From Bemisia tabaci (taxonomy: Eukaryota > Arthropoda > Insecta > Hemiptera > Aleyrodidae), in NCBI RefSeq assembly GCF_918797505.1, contig NC_092799.1:1984001-2048000 (forward strand): a DNA stretch of 64,000 bases, in the 5' to 3' direction. Shown piece after piece: positions 22,860 through 32,403 of this stretch. Made by a program: the position numbers and the translations under genes. The notes beneath the pieces are model-generated. The model had not been told where the DNA came from. It was given only the letters and a program-made list of their open reading frames with translations, and made no database searches. The first letter of the stretch is position 1, and every line of letters begins with the position of its first letter.

Positions 22860-23383
22860 TTGTGACCCGGTGTCCTTCTCAATGGACAAATCTTTATTTA
22901 TTTTTCCTGATTGCTAAATTAATTTCTTGACCATGTATCTTTTTTTTACACATTAGGAGGCATCAGATATATCCAAAAACATTTTTTTTCGTCGCTACCT
23001 GGCGAGTTTAGGTGGAAACAAAAAATATTACAAGTCGCCAACTTAGGGAAAATACCTTGGGTGCGGACTGGTCGGGCTTTTTTTTTTCAGTCCTTTACAC
23101 CTGCTTTTGGGAAAGAAAAATGTTTCCCTCGAAAGGATGAGTTAGGAGGTCTGTAAACATTGAAACTAATTAAAAATTTTAAAATTCCCCCTTAAATCTG
23201 CAAATTCAAAGATGGTTTATGTACCGTTCCTGGAAAAATTACAAAAATGGCCGAAAGGATCATGAATTTGAACACGTCTAGCATTTAGGAAGGAATATTT
23301 CTCGTCTGTTTCAGAAGCAACATTTGAGGCATTAGGCTAATAATGCAGAAGAGGGGAGAAGATATTCCTTTCCCAACAACGTC
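22860..23383. other. No gene seen
   Basis: AT-rich sequence downstream of the candidate exon. It contains a pyrimidine-rich 3' splice site near 23307-23315 but no convincing exon. Confidence 0.3.
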
Positions 23384-23550
23384 ATTCTCATCTGTAACGT
23401 CATCGTCGCCGTCCTCATCATCGTAGCATCATCCTAATCGTAAACTTCATCGTCATTGTTGCCGTCATTGTTATAGTCGTCAATATCATTAGCGTCATCG
23501 TTATCTTCATCGTCATCCTGATTATTAATGTCACTGTCTTCATTGATTAT
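23384..23550. repeat. Degenerate trinucleotide repeat (ATC/GTC type)
   Basis: The stretch is built from imperfect copies of TCATCG, TCATTG and TCGTCA in three-base register. It is an old microsatellite that has accumulated substitutions. It could be read as Asp-rich on the minus strand, but no start or domain supports that. Confidence 0.75.
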
Positions 23551-23668
23551 TACACCAGACATGGAAACACATTGCTATTGAAAGAGAACAAGTCAACTCC
23601 AGCACTACGTGTTGATGAGACACATCATATTTCATGTATACATTTGTTTACAGTCGGAGTTTACTCCG

Positions 23669-23812
23669 TTCGGACTAAATTTTGCAATTGGGAACTACAA
23701 TTTCTGGCTCCGCTTAGAAACAACGTATGTGCCATTAGTTACCCTATGCACGCAAGTTTTTTTACAGATGAGCCAGACATCGTACTTCCAAATTGCGATA
23801 TGTAGTCCAATT
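23669..23812. mobile_element. Family D palindromic MITE
   Basis: The ends CGGACTAAATTTTGCAATTG and AAATTGCGATATGTAGTCC pair in inverted orientation, with the central 'caacgtatgtgccattagttaccc' block. Confidence 0.8.
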
Positions 23813-24389
23813 GTCAGGTATGGGTAAAATCAGAGGACAATGCACGCCCACTTGGATATAAATTTTTGAATCAACTGGGGGACTGGAGAGAACGTATCAT
23901 GAACGCGTAAAAGTAAAGTCAACTCAGGGTAATATTTACTACCATGTTGTGCTCTACACCGTAGTCAATAATACCTCAAGTTAATTTTACTCGCACCTAT
24001 TCAAGATTCGCACACTCCGATCCACCACTTCACTCCAAAATTTTTAACAGCGCACTGATCTACGAGAGATGCAACAACTATAGCCCATGCAAAGCTTTAA
24101 TTTTTTCTTTGATGTTTTAACGATCATACATTTAATAAATTGCCTTATAAAAGCGAATTAATCATTATTCATCAAATTAATCAATCATCGAATTTGCATA
24201 AATGCTCGAATAAAGCAAATGTGATTGGAGCACCGAGATAAATTTCCAAATTGATAATTTCCGGACAAGGATTCTCTTTGATTTAGCTGGAAATCTCTTC
24301 AAAATGACAGGATTTATTTTGCCGTTTGAAGCAAAGAGATTTCCTGTCGTTTCAGTGAGAATTAGTGTCCCGAAAAAAAGGGCAGCCAT
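23813..24389. other. No gene seen
   Basis: AT-rich non-coding sequence between two TIR elements. No domain or splice-bordered exon was found. Confidence 0.3.
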
Positions 24390-24999
24390 TTAAATTGCGG
24401 GCCGAATGGCTCCCCCTACTTTTACGAGTCGTCTCTAATTGGCTGATTCCCCGGTGCCCACTTTCTGCGGCCCTTATAGACAATGACAGGGGGTTCATTT
24501 TTCATCAAAAATACTTCGAAAACACGAAAAAATGTAAAAGTCGAAGATTTTAGAAGTAATAATAATACTAGGAGAAATCCTGTGAGATTAAAAAAAAAAA
24601 AAAAAAATAAATAAATAAATAATTTTCCAGATTTTTTTGAAGAGATTGGTTAGTATTACATGACCTTTTTTCTCAAATACGCCAAACAGTTTGACTTGAA
24701 ATTTTGTTTTTTCATGACATCAAGTGCTATATTTCAAGCTGAAGAAATAAAATTCCAGGTCGAACTGTTCGGTGTGTTTGAGAAAAAGGTGTCATGTATT
24801 ACCCATCAATATCTTCAGAAACATCTGGAAATTGATTTCTGAAATGTTTCATTTCTTCTCGTTTTCGAGATATTTTCGATGAAAAATGAGCCTCGTGTTA
24901 TTTCCCATAAGGACCCCAGAAAGTAGGCACCAGGTGAATCAGCCAATCAGAAGACGACGCGTAAAAGTAGGGGGTGCCATTCGGCCTGTAACTTAAATT
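24390..24999. mobile_element. TIR element (about 610 bp) with an inner palindrome
   Basis: The long imperfect TIRs contain GGCCGAATGGCTCCCCCTAC on the left and its near-complement on the right, and continue through 'attggctgatt' and 'cccactttctg'. An inner inverted repeat spans about 24652-24825 (TCAAATACGCCAAACAGTTT against AACTGTTCGGTGTGTTTGA). An A run at 24589-24620 separates the parts. The structure suggests one foldback inserted into another. Confidence 0.75.
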
Positions 25000-25043
25000 G
25001 CTATTAAAACAATGAACGAAACTAAAAAACAGCGAACCGATTA

Positions 25044-25154
25044 AATCAACTAAGGCTAAAATCAAACTAAAGAACTCAAATTCGCTTACGTCTAATTGCC
25101 AATTAGACGTAAGCGAATTTGAGTTCTTTAGTTTGATTTTAGCCTTAGTTGATT
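25044..25154. repeat. Perfect palindrome, 55-bp arms, 1-nt spacer
   Basis: Arms 25044-25098 and 25100-25154 are exact reverse complements around a single C at 25099. A 13-bp direct repeat, TTAAATTGCTATT, lies at 24993-25005 and at 25153-25165, so the palindrome sits in a short duplication next to the TIR element at 24390-24999. Confidence 0.95.
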
Positions 25155-25165
25155 AAATTGCTATT

Positions 25166-25829
25166 CTTGTTTTTTCTTTGTATTGTCCGGAAATTATTAA
25201 TTTGAATTTCTCTTGATCCAACAGGAAATTTTTCCGGGGCTATCTCTCGACGGCAAATTTTGCAACGTGGCGTCCTTCGTTTTAAATCGTGCGTTATCTA
25301 TTCATGGGGCGCCTAAGTTATGGCGGTGTACCTCTAAAAGAATATAAAACGGCCGTCCGTTACTTTTATGCGGTAGAGTTAGCAACCTGTTCGGTGGAAA
25401 CATAACTTTGAAATGTAATTCGGACCAATTGAAAGCCGGTTTCCCACTAACTTTTCCTGACGGAGATCCATTAATTTTCAAAGTACCCCAATTTTTCCTC
25501 CGATTATCCGCCGCCCGGCTGGATTTATGTCTCAACTTGCGCTCATTTATTGAGGAGGATGCAACCGCAAGCTCCAATTTCCAGCCCGCCGAGTTCTCGT
25601 CCTTTCGGGCGAGCAATAATGCACAAAATTCCGTAGCCATGAAATGAATTCAATCGCAGCTTCAGTTGGTAACGAAAATTGTCTTCATGGATAAAAACGG
25701 TCATACGTTGCTTAAACAATAAACCAGGCTAAGCGAATCAGCTGATGTTAAAACCTAACGAGTTCAAAGAGTCGAAAATAAAAAAAAAACACTTGAAATT
25801 TTTCATGAGAAAACACACTCAGATGTTTT
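25166..25829. other. Unique-looking sequence of balanced composition, no gene proven
   Basis: Base composition is more balanced than in the surrounding DNA and no repeat family was recognised. Overlapping frames on both strands (25302-25640 minus and 25408-25647 plus) are each about 80-110 codons and show no domain. It may be conserved non-coding sequence; only comparison can tell. Confidence 0.3.
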
Positions 25830-27190
25830 ACTACCCTGGTAAAAATTGGCAGTAGACTTTTGTGTTCCAAAATACCATAGACCTAAAGCCGGCTGTAAAA
25901 TTTTCAATAGCTTCTATAGCCGACTGCACAATTTCTTATGACCTTTTATGGCCGATGGCGATTGAGCAACAGCCAGGCGATAAAGTGTATGCTAAATGTT
26001 ACTAATTACGGATGCTAGGACTTGGTGAGTTTTTGGACTACCGCTCAATTTTTGGGCCGTAGTATCTTGATTTATTTTGCGCGGAAAGCTCCGTACTTTT
26101 GAAGGATGCCTGCCATTCCTAATACGTTGGAGCGCCTTCAATTTCGTATGACACTGTGCAATACCTCTGTTGTGAAATAGTTGCTTCAAGCGCCGTGGCA
26201 CGCTGCGGCGCGGCGGACGGGCAGCCAGCGCGAAAAGCGCCTTAGCGTCTACAAACCTAACAGGGATACTTCACGCATTGCGCAATGCGTGAAGTATTCC
26301 TGTTAGGTTTGTAAGCGCTGGTACGCGCTTATCGTTAGCAGCACGCCGTTCCGCTCTGTGTTAGGCTCCAATATATGATCTTGCGGAGTCAGCGTTTTTC
26401 AACTCATGATTTTGAAATGTTTGCACATCCTGTATGGATTATTCTCATTTTAATTGATGAAAAAAAATATGTATTAAAGGAAAATATAATGTGTGTTTTG
26501 TGAATATTATGGTGGTTCCGTATCAAACTTAATGATTTCCAAAGCACACGAATTTCTACACATCTTAATATTTAATTTGAAAAATAGAATGAAATTGTGA
26601 ATCAACCACTGTACTAATTGCGAGGGGCGTTGGTTCATTTGAAAGGTGTTGTTCTCAATGCTTCGGGAAAACTATAAATTATTTTCTGGGGTTCGTCCCC
26701 GATTTTTAAATCCCTAAAAACTCATAAATTGGATGAGGGGAAGTGGGGGTTTTTTGTTTTTTGTTTTTCGGAAAAGTTTTGTTGCTACGCATCTTACTTT
26801 ACTGTTTGCTGTCTTTTTATCAGCTGTTTTCATTCAACAATCATCATTAAGTGAGGTTATTTCCAACACTCAACTGCCATCAACTTACATTTTTCTTTTC
26901 CCGCGTTTTTTTTTTACGGTTTTTCATGATTGGTTCCATCTTTTTCCTGTTGCCAATTTTTCCTCATTAAGTCAATAACATCCAAGTTTTTTTTTCTCAT
27001 TTCCGATCAGAACTTTTCACGCCGTTTTTTTTCAATGTATATAAATATGTTTATTATCAATTTCCATTTTCATTTCATCCTTTTTCTTCTGATTTATTTT
27101 TTTTTAATTTAAAAATTGAACTTTTCAGTTATGATTTTGTTAAAATAATAATAATTTTTACTAATTTTAATTTTAAATTTAACAGTTGTT

Positions 27191-27669
27191 ATGAGTGAAA
27201 TCTTCAATGACCGAGGCGGTCGTCCTCCAAAACGTGGTCGCGTTTTCCAGAATTCTTCGCATGTTCGTTTAGTGAAGCAAGAACTTAACTCTGTTATTAG
27301 TATAGAAAATCAAAGTTTCATTTCTTCATTTCGGAAGTATAAAATTGATGATCAGAACTTTGATGAAAATTTTGTTACCAAATTTTCAGTCGGTTCAATG
27401 AATATAATTTGTCATCATTGTGATGCTCGCCATTTTCAGGGTGAAATGTCCAATGGTCATTTTAATAACTGCTGCCAAAATGGCTTAATTTCTTTACCGA
27501 GTATTCGGACAAATACCGATTTGAAATCATTATTTTTACATTCTCCAAATTTCATAAAGCATATCAGAAATTATAATAGTGCTGTTGCTTTTGCCTCTTT
27601 CTCTGCAAATCGAATTGATATTCCGGGTGGTGGACCTTATTGCTTTAAAGTTCAAGGATCCATATATAG
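27191..27669 (+). CDS. Helitron RepHel-type protein, N-terminal exon only
   Basis: The frame starts with ATG and encodes about 160 residues. It contains MNIICHHCDARHFQGE followed by a FNNCCQNG segment, the paired-Cys/His zinc-binding pattern found upstream of the Helitron-like N domain. It then has NYNSAVAFASF and GGGPYCFKVQGSIYR, the very well-conserved 'SYNSA-FAF' and 'GPYCFRIxGQIYH' blocks. The exon ends AG|GTAAGT, so the stop TAA seen in the open frame belongs to the donor site. In an intact Helitron the next exon would carry the HUH Rep nuclease with two active Tyr residues and then the Pif1-like helicase. Neither is present, so the product would be a truncated protein with no nuclease. 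Confidence 0.85.
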
Positions 27670-27752
27670 GTAAGTTTATTTAATATTTACCGTTACGTAA
27701 CGTACTTTTTTCAGTTTCTCAGTCCGTCCCTCCCTCCTGCCCACCCCTTAAC

Positions 27753-27782
27753 GCATCCGGAATGCAGCTGCATTCCGGATGC
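27753..27782. repeat. Perfect 30-bp palindrome
   Basis: GCATCCGGAATGCAG is followed directly by its exact complement with no spacer. It lies between the truncated Helitron exon and the Lys/Glu-rich frame, so it marks the internal deletion or capture junction. Confidence 0.9.
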
Positions 27783-27837
27783 ACACGAAGACTTGGGAAA
27801 AACCATTTTTATCAAACAAGTCAAGCTAGGAACATAC

Positions 27838-28206
27838 ATGGGTAATAAACAACTGACTTATATGTGGAATAGTAAGATAACGAAACAAGAAAAAGATAAC
27901 ATACCAGCAAATACGGAAACCAGAAAGCAGACTGAACATGGAAAAAACGAAGAAGAAAAAGCGGAAAAATTAGATGAAGTTAAAACAGGAGCAGAAAAAG
28001 AAGAAGAACCAGAAGGAACAGCTACTGAAGAAGAAAAAGAAGAAGCAAAAAAAGAAAAGACAAAAGGACGAAAGAAGAAGAGCAAAGTTGTAGGAAATAT
28101 AGGAAGAAAAGCAGGACAGAAATGGCAAAAGAAGAATCAACAATTTAATCGAAAAAAAGCAAAGTATTTAAAAAATAAAAAAAGATCTTCTTTAAAATTA
28201 GTTTGA
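27838..28206 (+). CDS. Lys/Glu-rich frame inside the Helitron, unrecognised
   Basis: The first ATG at 27838 opens about 122 residues; the same frame is open from 27793 through a TTG. The middle is a run of Glu/Lys repeats (EEEKEEAKKEKTKGRKKK-like) and the C-terminal third is strongly basic (about KKNQQFNRKKAKYLKNKK), which would be disordered and probably RNA- or nucleolus-binding if made. A33 follows at 28355-28387, preceded by AAATAAAT. That resembles a reverse-transcribed mRNA end, so this may be host sequence captured by the Helitron. Low complexity makes family assignment impossible from sequence alone, and the coding status is unproven. Confidence 0.4.
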   Translation: MGNKQLTYMWNSKITKQEKDNIPANTETRKQTEHGKNEEEKAEKLDEVKTGAEKEEEPEGTATEEEKEEAKKEKTKGRKKKSKVVGNIGRKAGQKWQKKNQQFNRKKAKYLKNKKRSSLKLV

Positions 28207-28352
28207 AAACAAATGTAAAACCTAAAAAATAATTTTGTATGAAGATTAAAACAAAATTACAATTTTTGAAAACATTTGTTATATTTATTCTCTCAAAGAA
28301 ATAATTAGACCCGATTCAAAGACAAAACAGAAAATTAAATGAAAATAAATAA

Positions 28353-28354
<2 letters not shown>

Positions 28355-28387
<33 letters not shown>
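28355..28387 (+). repeat. A33 homopolymer
   Basis: An uninterrupted run of 33 A follows AAATAAATAAAT, at the downstream end of the Lys/Glu-rich segment. It may be a retained poly(A) tail or an expanded simple repeat. Confidence 0.9.
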
Positions 28388-28388
<1 letters not shown>

Positions 28389-28420
28389 ATGTGAAAGTGA
28401 AAAGTGTACAGGAAAAATAA

Positions 28421-28451
28421 GGGGCTGCGAAGCAGCCCCATAAGCCCCTAG
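28421..28451 (+). other. Helitron 3' terminus: hairpin plus CTAG
   Basis: GGGGCTGC (28421-28428), a GAA loop and GCAGCCCC (28432-28439) form a perfect 8-bp stem. Eight bases later comes CTAG at 28448-28451 followed by host T. This is the CTRR-T end rule for Helitrons. Confidence 0.9.
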
Positions 28452-28662
28452 TTTTCTTATAAAGTGATAAAGTGTAAAGCCTGGCGATAGGAACTATAGC
28501 CCGGCTGTATACTTTTTTATCGCTTCGTATAGCCCGGCTACATGATTTGATCCACTTTCTACAGTCAGCTATATGATTTTCTATTGCCTTCCTTAGCCGG
28601 CTTTAAGAATTCCTATGGTAATTTGAAACGCAGCTCCTATCGCCAATTTTTACCAGGGTACT

Positions 28663-29445
28663 GATCAAAGTATCGGATGTATGTTAATAAAACCATTTGG
28701 TAATCCTGAGAGTGTGTGCAGTGAGTCGTTAGTAATTTTCCTAATATTGCTTGATTTGCATTGAATTTTCGAGTAAATTAATTTCCGGACACGTTAGTTG
28801 TTTGCGTAGAATGACCTAAGGAGGTGTATGTACTCCTTTGAATTGATTCACTGGGGTTGTTCCCGGTTCCGCAAGAGAGTTTTTGATAATTGTTCGCCAA
28901 AACAGGAATTTTGACGAATTAAAGCTTGTTTCTGTTTTATAGTACCTAGTAACAGTAAAAGTTGCAAACCGCAGAGACTACAAAGAGATTGTATCTAGAA
29001 CGATATAATTCGGTTTTCCATACTTGGAAATATGGCTTCAGAGTGTGTAAAGTAAATGTAAGGCCTCCATCGTTAAGCTGGTCAGTCGGTCAATCATTCG
29101 ATCAGTCAGTGGGTTAGTCGGTCAGTCGGATCACTAAGAATTGTGTCTCCACAATTTTTGAAACGCTTCGATATGTGCAGTCGTTCTTAAATTTCGAGAA
29201 GAAAAACCGGGCAAATCCATACAATGCGGTATCTTCCAAGATATTTAATTGACTCTAGGTGATGAGAATGATCTGCTTTTCATTAAAAGTCTCTTAATTT
29301 CTTAATTTATATTGAAATTTGCCAGTGGCACCGAATCAAAGCTCCAAACCTCAAGGGGAAAAAAATTACGGTCCGAGCGTTTTTTTTTTTTTGGCAAATC
29401 CGGAAAGAGTCCAGATGCAAAAAATTGGGGTTTTCCTAACAATAA
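28663..29445. other. Between the Helitron-bearing element and the viral relic
   Basis: Unique-looking AT-rich sequence. A short imperfect GTCAGTCG repeat lies at about 29085-29130. No coding feature was supported; a small frame at 29319-29528 has no domain. Confidence 0.3.
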
Positions 29446-29943
29446 TTGAAGATTTATATTCAACAACTCAAATCGGAATGGATGAATTTACTTGGTTCTC
29501 CATCTCAATTCTTGTTGCTATCATCTAGGCATGATCCAGGTACCATGTCTTTGTGCGCGTGGGAAGAATCAAATTCAAGGAGAATTTTCAATCATCATCG
29601 AGGTTTAGGTGCAGGGCAAGAACTTGCTTTGCGACTTGTGGCTAAACTTCGAACCGGAACATACCTTATTGCCTCGCATGGAAACCACCTCCACATCATC
29701 CATACATGCGACTACAACAACTCAACATGCAGATGTTACATCACAAAAGTGCTCAGATCAAGGTTCGGAAAGTGGATGGCTAGAACGTGCGTTAGCTCAA
29801 GAAACGTCAGTTTCGACAGATGGCGTGCTATCGCAATATATCTCACACACGGAACACGGGTCGTGCTTAAAGTTAGCCACTCCGGGGGAGATTGGGTACG
29901 AGGTCGCCAAGATCGAATTGTACCCCTTTCACCGAAGTGGTGA
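29446..29943 (+). pseudogene. Densovirus-like NS1 relic, HUH nuclease part
   Basis: This frame holds a stretch typical of the N-terminal replication-initiator nuclease of densovirus NS1. The core is NHLHIIHTC at about 29683-29709, whose HLH (29686-29694) is the metal-binding HUH motif, followed by a DYNNSTCRC block that is characteristic of insect parvoviruses. Downstream, a W-x-A-x-x-IYLTHG segment and a GGDW fit the end of the domain. The frame then closes at 29943 while the helicase part continues in a different frame, so the gene is broken. In the live virus family this domain nicks the viral origin; here it is an old copy fixed in a host genome. No capsid gene was recognised nearby. Confidence 0.75.
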
Positions 29944-30733
29944 ACGAGGACCGCCTGGACTGGTGGCGAGTAGCACGCACGAGAGCTCTGGTGCATTTCA
30001 ATTTACCGCTGGACCCGGATTTGCTAGCTCTACGACGCATCCTGGACCGAAAAGCCAAGGAGATTTCGGAAATAGAGGGGACGGAGAAGAAAGTGGCGCG
30101 TGTAGCGGCGGACAAGGAGCGCAAAGGCAACACAAGGGGGAGCAAATCTTGAACATGATAATGACATCGGCGGTAACTCCTCTGGCGCGATTCTTTGACA
30201 GTCATCTTTGGTTGGAGTCTCATTACAAGTGGATGCCCAACGACCAAAAATCATTAAGGCAAGCTTTAAAACTAGCCCGATACAATATCTCTAAAATGTC
30301 AATAATTAAAATTTTTAATCGTGTAAACAATATCGACACAGATAAACTACTTTTTGCAAGCGATACTCCTTCTGAGTATTACTTTAATATTATTAAATCG
30401 TATGAAATATGTCTCGAACTTTTAAATTGGCAGATGGGGTTCGAAAATATAAAACCACTCTTACAAGATATATTTGATGTCTTAGAAAAAGTGCGCCCAA
30501 AGGTGAACACTCTCTTCATTTTGGGGGCGCCTAATTCGGGGAAAAATTTCTTCTTTGATAGCGTGATTCACCTCATGATAAATTACGGTCAGATGGGTAA
30601 TTTTACCCGCCACGATAATTTTCCGTTGCAGGAATGCGTGCAACGCAGAGTCATACTTTGGAACGAACCAGCAGCGGAAAGCGGTAGTTTTGAAACGCTA
30701 AAAACAATTCTGGGGGGGGGGGGATACTTGTAA
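29609..30733 (+). pseudogene. Densovirus-like NS1 relic, SF3 helicase part
   Basis: Viral similarity is in the second half of this frame, from about 30150. A Walker A motif, ILGAPNSGKNFFF, lies at about 30517-30555 and a Walker B segment, VILWNEP, at about 30649-30669, in the usual order and spacing for a parvovirus superfamily 3 helicase. The family's next motif, Gly-Gly-Asp-Thr-Cys, is split: GGG codons run into a 12-base G tract at 30712-30723, and DTCNV is readable only in another frame at 30723-30737. The first 180 codons of this frame overlap the nuclease part in a different reading and do not look viral. A third frame at 29892-30152 is also open and could hold the linker. With at least two frame breaks, a lost C-terminus and no capsid gene, it is a decayed endogenous viral element. 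Confidence 0.8.
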
Positions 30734-30781
30734 CGTAGGGGGGGGGGGGGGTGCAGGGTTCTGCGAGGGTTAGGGGGGGGG
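30712..30781. repeat. Cluster of three long G runs
   Basis: G tracts of 12 (30712-30723), 14 (30738-30751) and 9 (30773-30781) lie within 70 bases, exactly where viral similarity ends. Slippage in the first tract explains the frame break in NS1. The group could form a G-quadruplex and is also a likely place for assembly error. Confidence 0.9.
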
Positions 30782-32293
30782 TTCTTGGCTCCTAAACGAA
30801 AATTGGTTGATTTTTGTTCAAATCCGGTGCTCTTTCTTTTTTCCCATCCAATTTTTTGGATTTTTTGCGTGATCTTCACACAAACGACGTAGGTTCTCTT
30901 AAACTTACATTTCCCGCGGAAAGTTCATGCTTTAATATCTTGGACGCACAAGGCTTGAACATCAACTGATTTAAATTGAAAATGTAATTTACAAAAAACT
31001 GCCTTCATTTTCGGTGAATACCACTTTTCATGCACTTATCAAAGGTAACTTGATCTCTCACAATCCTCATCTTCCTATTAGCGTAGAATTTGCGTACAAA
31101 TGGTTGGCTTAGCATGTGCGCTAAATTGCATACGTAGAAAAGGTACATATAGGGCGAGAAATTAAGCTTTGGTCAGGCAGTTTTAACCCCCGAACAAGAC
31201 AGATTAGAATTTAAATTATCTTTCCCCTTCAAAGTACCCATAACCCCAGTTTGTTTTGACACTTTTGAAAGTATAGAATTCATGGTCCCAAAAGTTTAAT
31301 AGAACACTCTTTTGCTCTCGTATTAATGACTTGATTTTGGATTTTTATGGAGCGGTGCCCTTATCCCCTTGGACAGTTAGATAGTGGATGGACACGTTTT
31401 CATAAATCGAAACTCATCCGTTCAAAAATATTTCTTAAGTAAGTAGAAGGATAGTAGTTCAAACACGAGTACGTTTTGGAGCATATAACATGCCTAGGCC
31501 TTAAAGTTATGGTACAGCATGAGACGAAAGAGACCTCTGAAAGATTGGAAATTTCAGTGGAACATGTCATAAAATTTCACGAGGCTATAAAATTTTCGAA
31601 AAATATGAAATATTCATTCCAGGTGTGGGACATGCTATTACTCACACTGAAAAAACCAAACAACAGATCAAATAATTGTTTTTCATCCGACTGCATTTAT
31701 AGATCTTTTTCTGGCACAGGAAGCACGAGTGATAAAAACTAGTGGGAAATGCCTCTATAAAATTCGGCAACGTTTCGATTATTATTCGGCATGAGCTCAT
31801 AATCCACGATTTGAGATACGTCTTTCAATTAGGTATACTAGATGACGTCTGCGGAAAAATTCACACGTTTCACGATTATATTTTTCGTGCAATTTTACCA
31901 CCCTGCCTAAAGTAAGCAAAAGAGGAAGAAATTAAAGAAAGCGTGAGCTTAAAATCACAAGAAAATGCATCAATCCAACGACGGCAGTTGGATTTCGGAG
32001 GGAGGCTAGCTCATAGCTCAAAGCTCTCAGCTCCCTCTCAGCTCTTATGGAGAAACCTACATATTTACAAAACATTACAGCAAAAAAAAAAATAAATAAA
32101 AAAAAATAAAAACAACAGCTCGGTAGCGCAAATCTTTGGTTGAATATTAACACATTTTCTTAGATAGAACCCGATATTTAGATGGCAGAAACACTTTAGC
32201 GGGCTCGATTATTTGTAAACGTGTTCGGTTGTTTGTAACTGGGAATTTTGAGAAAGATCTGTAGTGCATACTGTACACAGAATGGATCGGGCA
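30782..32293. other. No gene seen
   Basis: AT-rich, unique-looking sequence after the viral relic. Frames such as 31476-31742 have no recognisable domain. Confidence 0.3.
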
Positions 32294-32403
32294 CAGTGGC
32301 GTGGCGTGCTTTGCGATTCATAGATTGATCTGCCATTTAAACCTACGAAAAAGGATCGATATACAGGGTGTTCGCAGAACACCTCAATGACACCTCGCCA
32401 CTG
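32294..32403. mobile_element. Family H (hAT-like) MITE, 110 bp
   Basis: It starts CAGTGGCGTGGCGTGC and ends CACCTCGCCACTG, so the terminal CAGTGGCG is inverted as in hAT elements. The middle has 'gatctgccatttaaacc'. Flanking octamers match only partly, so the copy is old. Confidence 0.75.

Larger units (their letters stand above)
26563..28451 (+). mobile_element. Helitron, internally deleted, 1,889 bp
   Basis: Comparison with the uninterrupted family G copy at 55915-56867 defines the insertion. The shared sequence breaks after CTACACA at 26562 and resumes with TTTTCTTATA at 28452. The insert starts TCTTAATA and ends CTAG, and it sits between A and T with no target duplication. These are the hallmarks of Helitrons. 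A GC-rich hairpin lies 8 bases before the CTAG. Inside are the first exon of a Helitron protein, a 30-bp palindrome, a Lys/Glu-rich frame and an A33 tract. The Rep and helicase domains are missing, so this copy depends on others. Confidence 0.85.
25833..28659. mobile_element. Family G TIR element, split by a Helitron
   Basis: The left end ACCCTGGTAAAAATTGGC (25833) and its complement at the right end (to 28659) are perfect inverted repeats, flanked by a 3-bp duplication ACT at 25830-25832 and 28660-28662. Without the Helitron at 26563-28451 the element is about 940 bp, close in length to the 55915-56867 copy. A central hairpin at about 26250-26313 is built from CTACAAACCTAACAGG and its complement. 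Subterminal blocks of 'tatagccggct' type repeat in both ends. No protein of its own is visible, so it is non-autonomous. Confidence 0.85.

Noticed and set aside
23384..23550. CRISPR-like or coding Asp-rich repeat
   Set aside because: It is an imperfect trinucleotide microsatellite without spacers, and the genome is eukaryotic.
29319..29528. Frame before the NS1 nuclease part as a viral gene
   Set aside because: It shows no parvovirus motif and overlaps the nuclease reading in another frame.
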